Origin: Candidatus Cloacimonadota bacterium | GTDB lineage: Bacteria > Cloacimonadota > Cloacimonadia > Cloacimonadales > Cloacimonadaceae | DNA length: 5,768 nt | Reading direction: 5' to 3' | NCBI GenBank assembly: GCA_023230245.1 | Contig: JALNXT010000103.1 | Coordinates: 1 to 5,768, forward strand | Part shown: positions 5,019 through 5,768 of the stretch, in pieces | How the letters are laid out: the number at the start of each line of letters is the position of its first letter | How positions within the stretch are numbered: the stretch's first letter is position 1 | Position numbers and translations under genes: made by a program | Notes under the pieces: model-generated | What the model saw: only the letters and a program-made list of their open reading frames with translations | What the model was told of the DNA's origin: nothing | Databases searched by the model: none

Positions 5019-5768
5019 ATGATTAATGAAAAGCTGATTCCTTATTTGAATGATTCCATCAAAGAATTTTGGGACTTACCCGCATTTACAGATTACCCTG
5101 GCATTGCTTTAAGTTATGGTGATGTTGGGAAAAGGATAGCTTGGCTGCACCGCTTATTCAAGGCTTGTGCTGTGGCAAAGGGTACAAAGATTGCCATCGC
5201 CGGCAAGAATTGCAGTTCATGGGCAATCGTTTGGCTTTCCTCCATCACTTACGGGGCAACCGTTGTCCCTATTTTGGCAGCATTTTCCCCAGAAGATACC
5301 CAGCATATTGTGAACCACAGCGATGCAGAAATCCTCTTTATCTCACGTGATAAGTATGATTCCATAGATTCGGAGCATATGCGTAAGGTGAAGTATATCT
5401 TTGCCCTGGAGGATTTTAAGCTGCTCCACAACCTTAGCGAGGCCAAGCAAGAGCTTATCCCTGCCTTGGATAAAACACCTGAACTAAATAGTCTAAAGCC
5501 AGCGGATTTGAAGTTCGCAGATGTATGTGATAACGAGGATATCGCTGCGATAATTTACACCAGTGGCACCACTGGATTTTCCAAAGGGGTGATGCTCCCA
5601 CACCGCAGTTTACTGGCAAACCTGATTGTCGCGCGCGAGAATCTGCTCTTCAAAGTGGGTTCCAAAGTATTGGCATTCCTTCCTTTGGCGCATGCTTATG
5701 CCGGTAGTTTCGATCTGCTCTATCCCTTCACCCGCGGTAATCACATTAACTTTTTGGAGAAGATTCCT
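5019..5768 (+). CDS. AMP-forming acyl-CoA synthetase, probably long-chain fatty acid-CoA ligase (N-terminal 250 residues; 3' end outside window)
   Basis: The frame is open from ATG 5019 to the window end with no stop. ANL-superfamily enzymes of this kind use ATP to adenylate a carboxylic acid and then form the acyl-CoA thioester. Visible landmarks: the N-terminal region with LSYGDVGKRIAWLHRLF (31-47), KGTKIAIAGKNCSSWAIVWL (54-73), GATVVPILAAFSPED (79-93), HSDAEILFIS (100-109), the AMP/ATP-binding P-loop motif YTSGTTGFSKGVMLPH (180-195, the A3 signature) and FLPLAHAYAG (220-229). The YTSGTTG-KGVMLPH form and FLPLAHAYAG region resemble long-chain acyl-CoA synthetases, but the acyl-binding and C-terminal domains are missing, so chain length is inferred. 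AAGGAG (5008-5013) five bases before the ATG fixes the start. The 203-base gap suggests its own promoter. Confidence 0.9.
   Translation, partial: MINEKLIPYLNDSIKEFWDLPAFTDYPGIALSYGDVGKRIAWLHRLFKACAVAKGTKIAIAGKNCSSWAIVWLSSITYGATVVPILAAFSPEDTQHIVNHSDAEILFISRDKYDSIDSEHMRKVKYIFALEDFKLLHNLSEAKQELIPALDKTPELNSLKPADLKFADVCDNEDIAAIIYTSGTTGFSKGVMLPHRSLLANLIVARENLLFKVGSKVLAFLPLAHAYAGSFDLLYPFTRGNHINFLEKIP

Noticed and set aside
5141..5350. Short + strand and - strand frames within the acyl-CoA synthetase
   Set aside because: They overlap a frame that encodes a clear AMP-binding enzyme from ATG 5019 to the window end; they are shadows.

Overview
The window is a gene-dense bacterial chromosome segment with every credible gene on the + strand. 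An LpxH-type lipid A enzyme, a cleavable signal peptide and a membrane-anchored extracytoplasmic cyclophilin point to a diderm (Gram-negative) bacterium. The protein styles (SPASM radical SAM tail, DUF4159 protein, Bacteroidota-like LpxH) and the short intergenic inverted repeats suggest an uncultivated FCB-type lineage such as Cloacimonadota. That placement is an impression from memory and was not tested.

Layout: (1) 3-290, the 3' end of a radical SAM/SPASM protein. (2) 291-1700, a one-pass membrane protein with a possible degenerate PP2C-like cytoplasmic domain and a PQQ-type beta-propeller-like C-terminus. (3) 1700-1842, a 143-bp element with 33-bp inverted arms built from 8-bp purine-rich units; it runs into the 5' end of the next gene. 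(4) 1801-2493, an exported DUF4159 protein. (5) 2501-3262, an LpxH-like UDP-2,3-diacylglucosamine diphosphatase. (6) 3271-4137, a membrane-anchored cyclophilin with about 75 extra residues inside its catalytic domain. (7) 4150-4593, a PNPOx-like flavin split-barrel protein. (8) 4615-4815, a 66-residue protein of unknown function. (9) 4816-5018, a non-coding gap containing three hairpins, two of which have exactly complementary loops. (10) 5019 to the window end, the N-terminal 250 residues of an AMP-forming acyl-CoA synthetase.

Genes 1-7 are separated by 0-21 bases, apart from the inverted-repeat element, and most have a clear Shine-Dalgarno, so they could form one transcription unit. Several relate to the envelope: lipid A synthesis, an exported DUF4159 protein, an extracytoplasmic foldase and a membrane sensor-like protein. 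The set looks like a co-transcribed housekeeping/envelope neighbourhood and not a single pathway. The acyl-CoA synthetase, after a 203-base gap and with a very strong Shine-Dalgarno, probably starts a separate unit.

No phage, CRISPR, toxin-antitoxin or transposase gene is visible. The most unusual material is non-coding or structural: the inverted-repeat element that appears to have supplied the start codon and signal-peptide n-region of the DUF4159 gene, the complementary-loop hairpin cluster, a terminator-shaped hairpin inside the PNPOx-like gene, and the insert in the cyclophilin.
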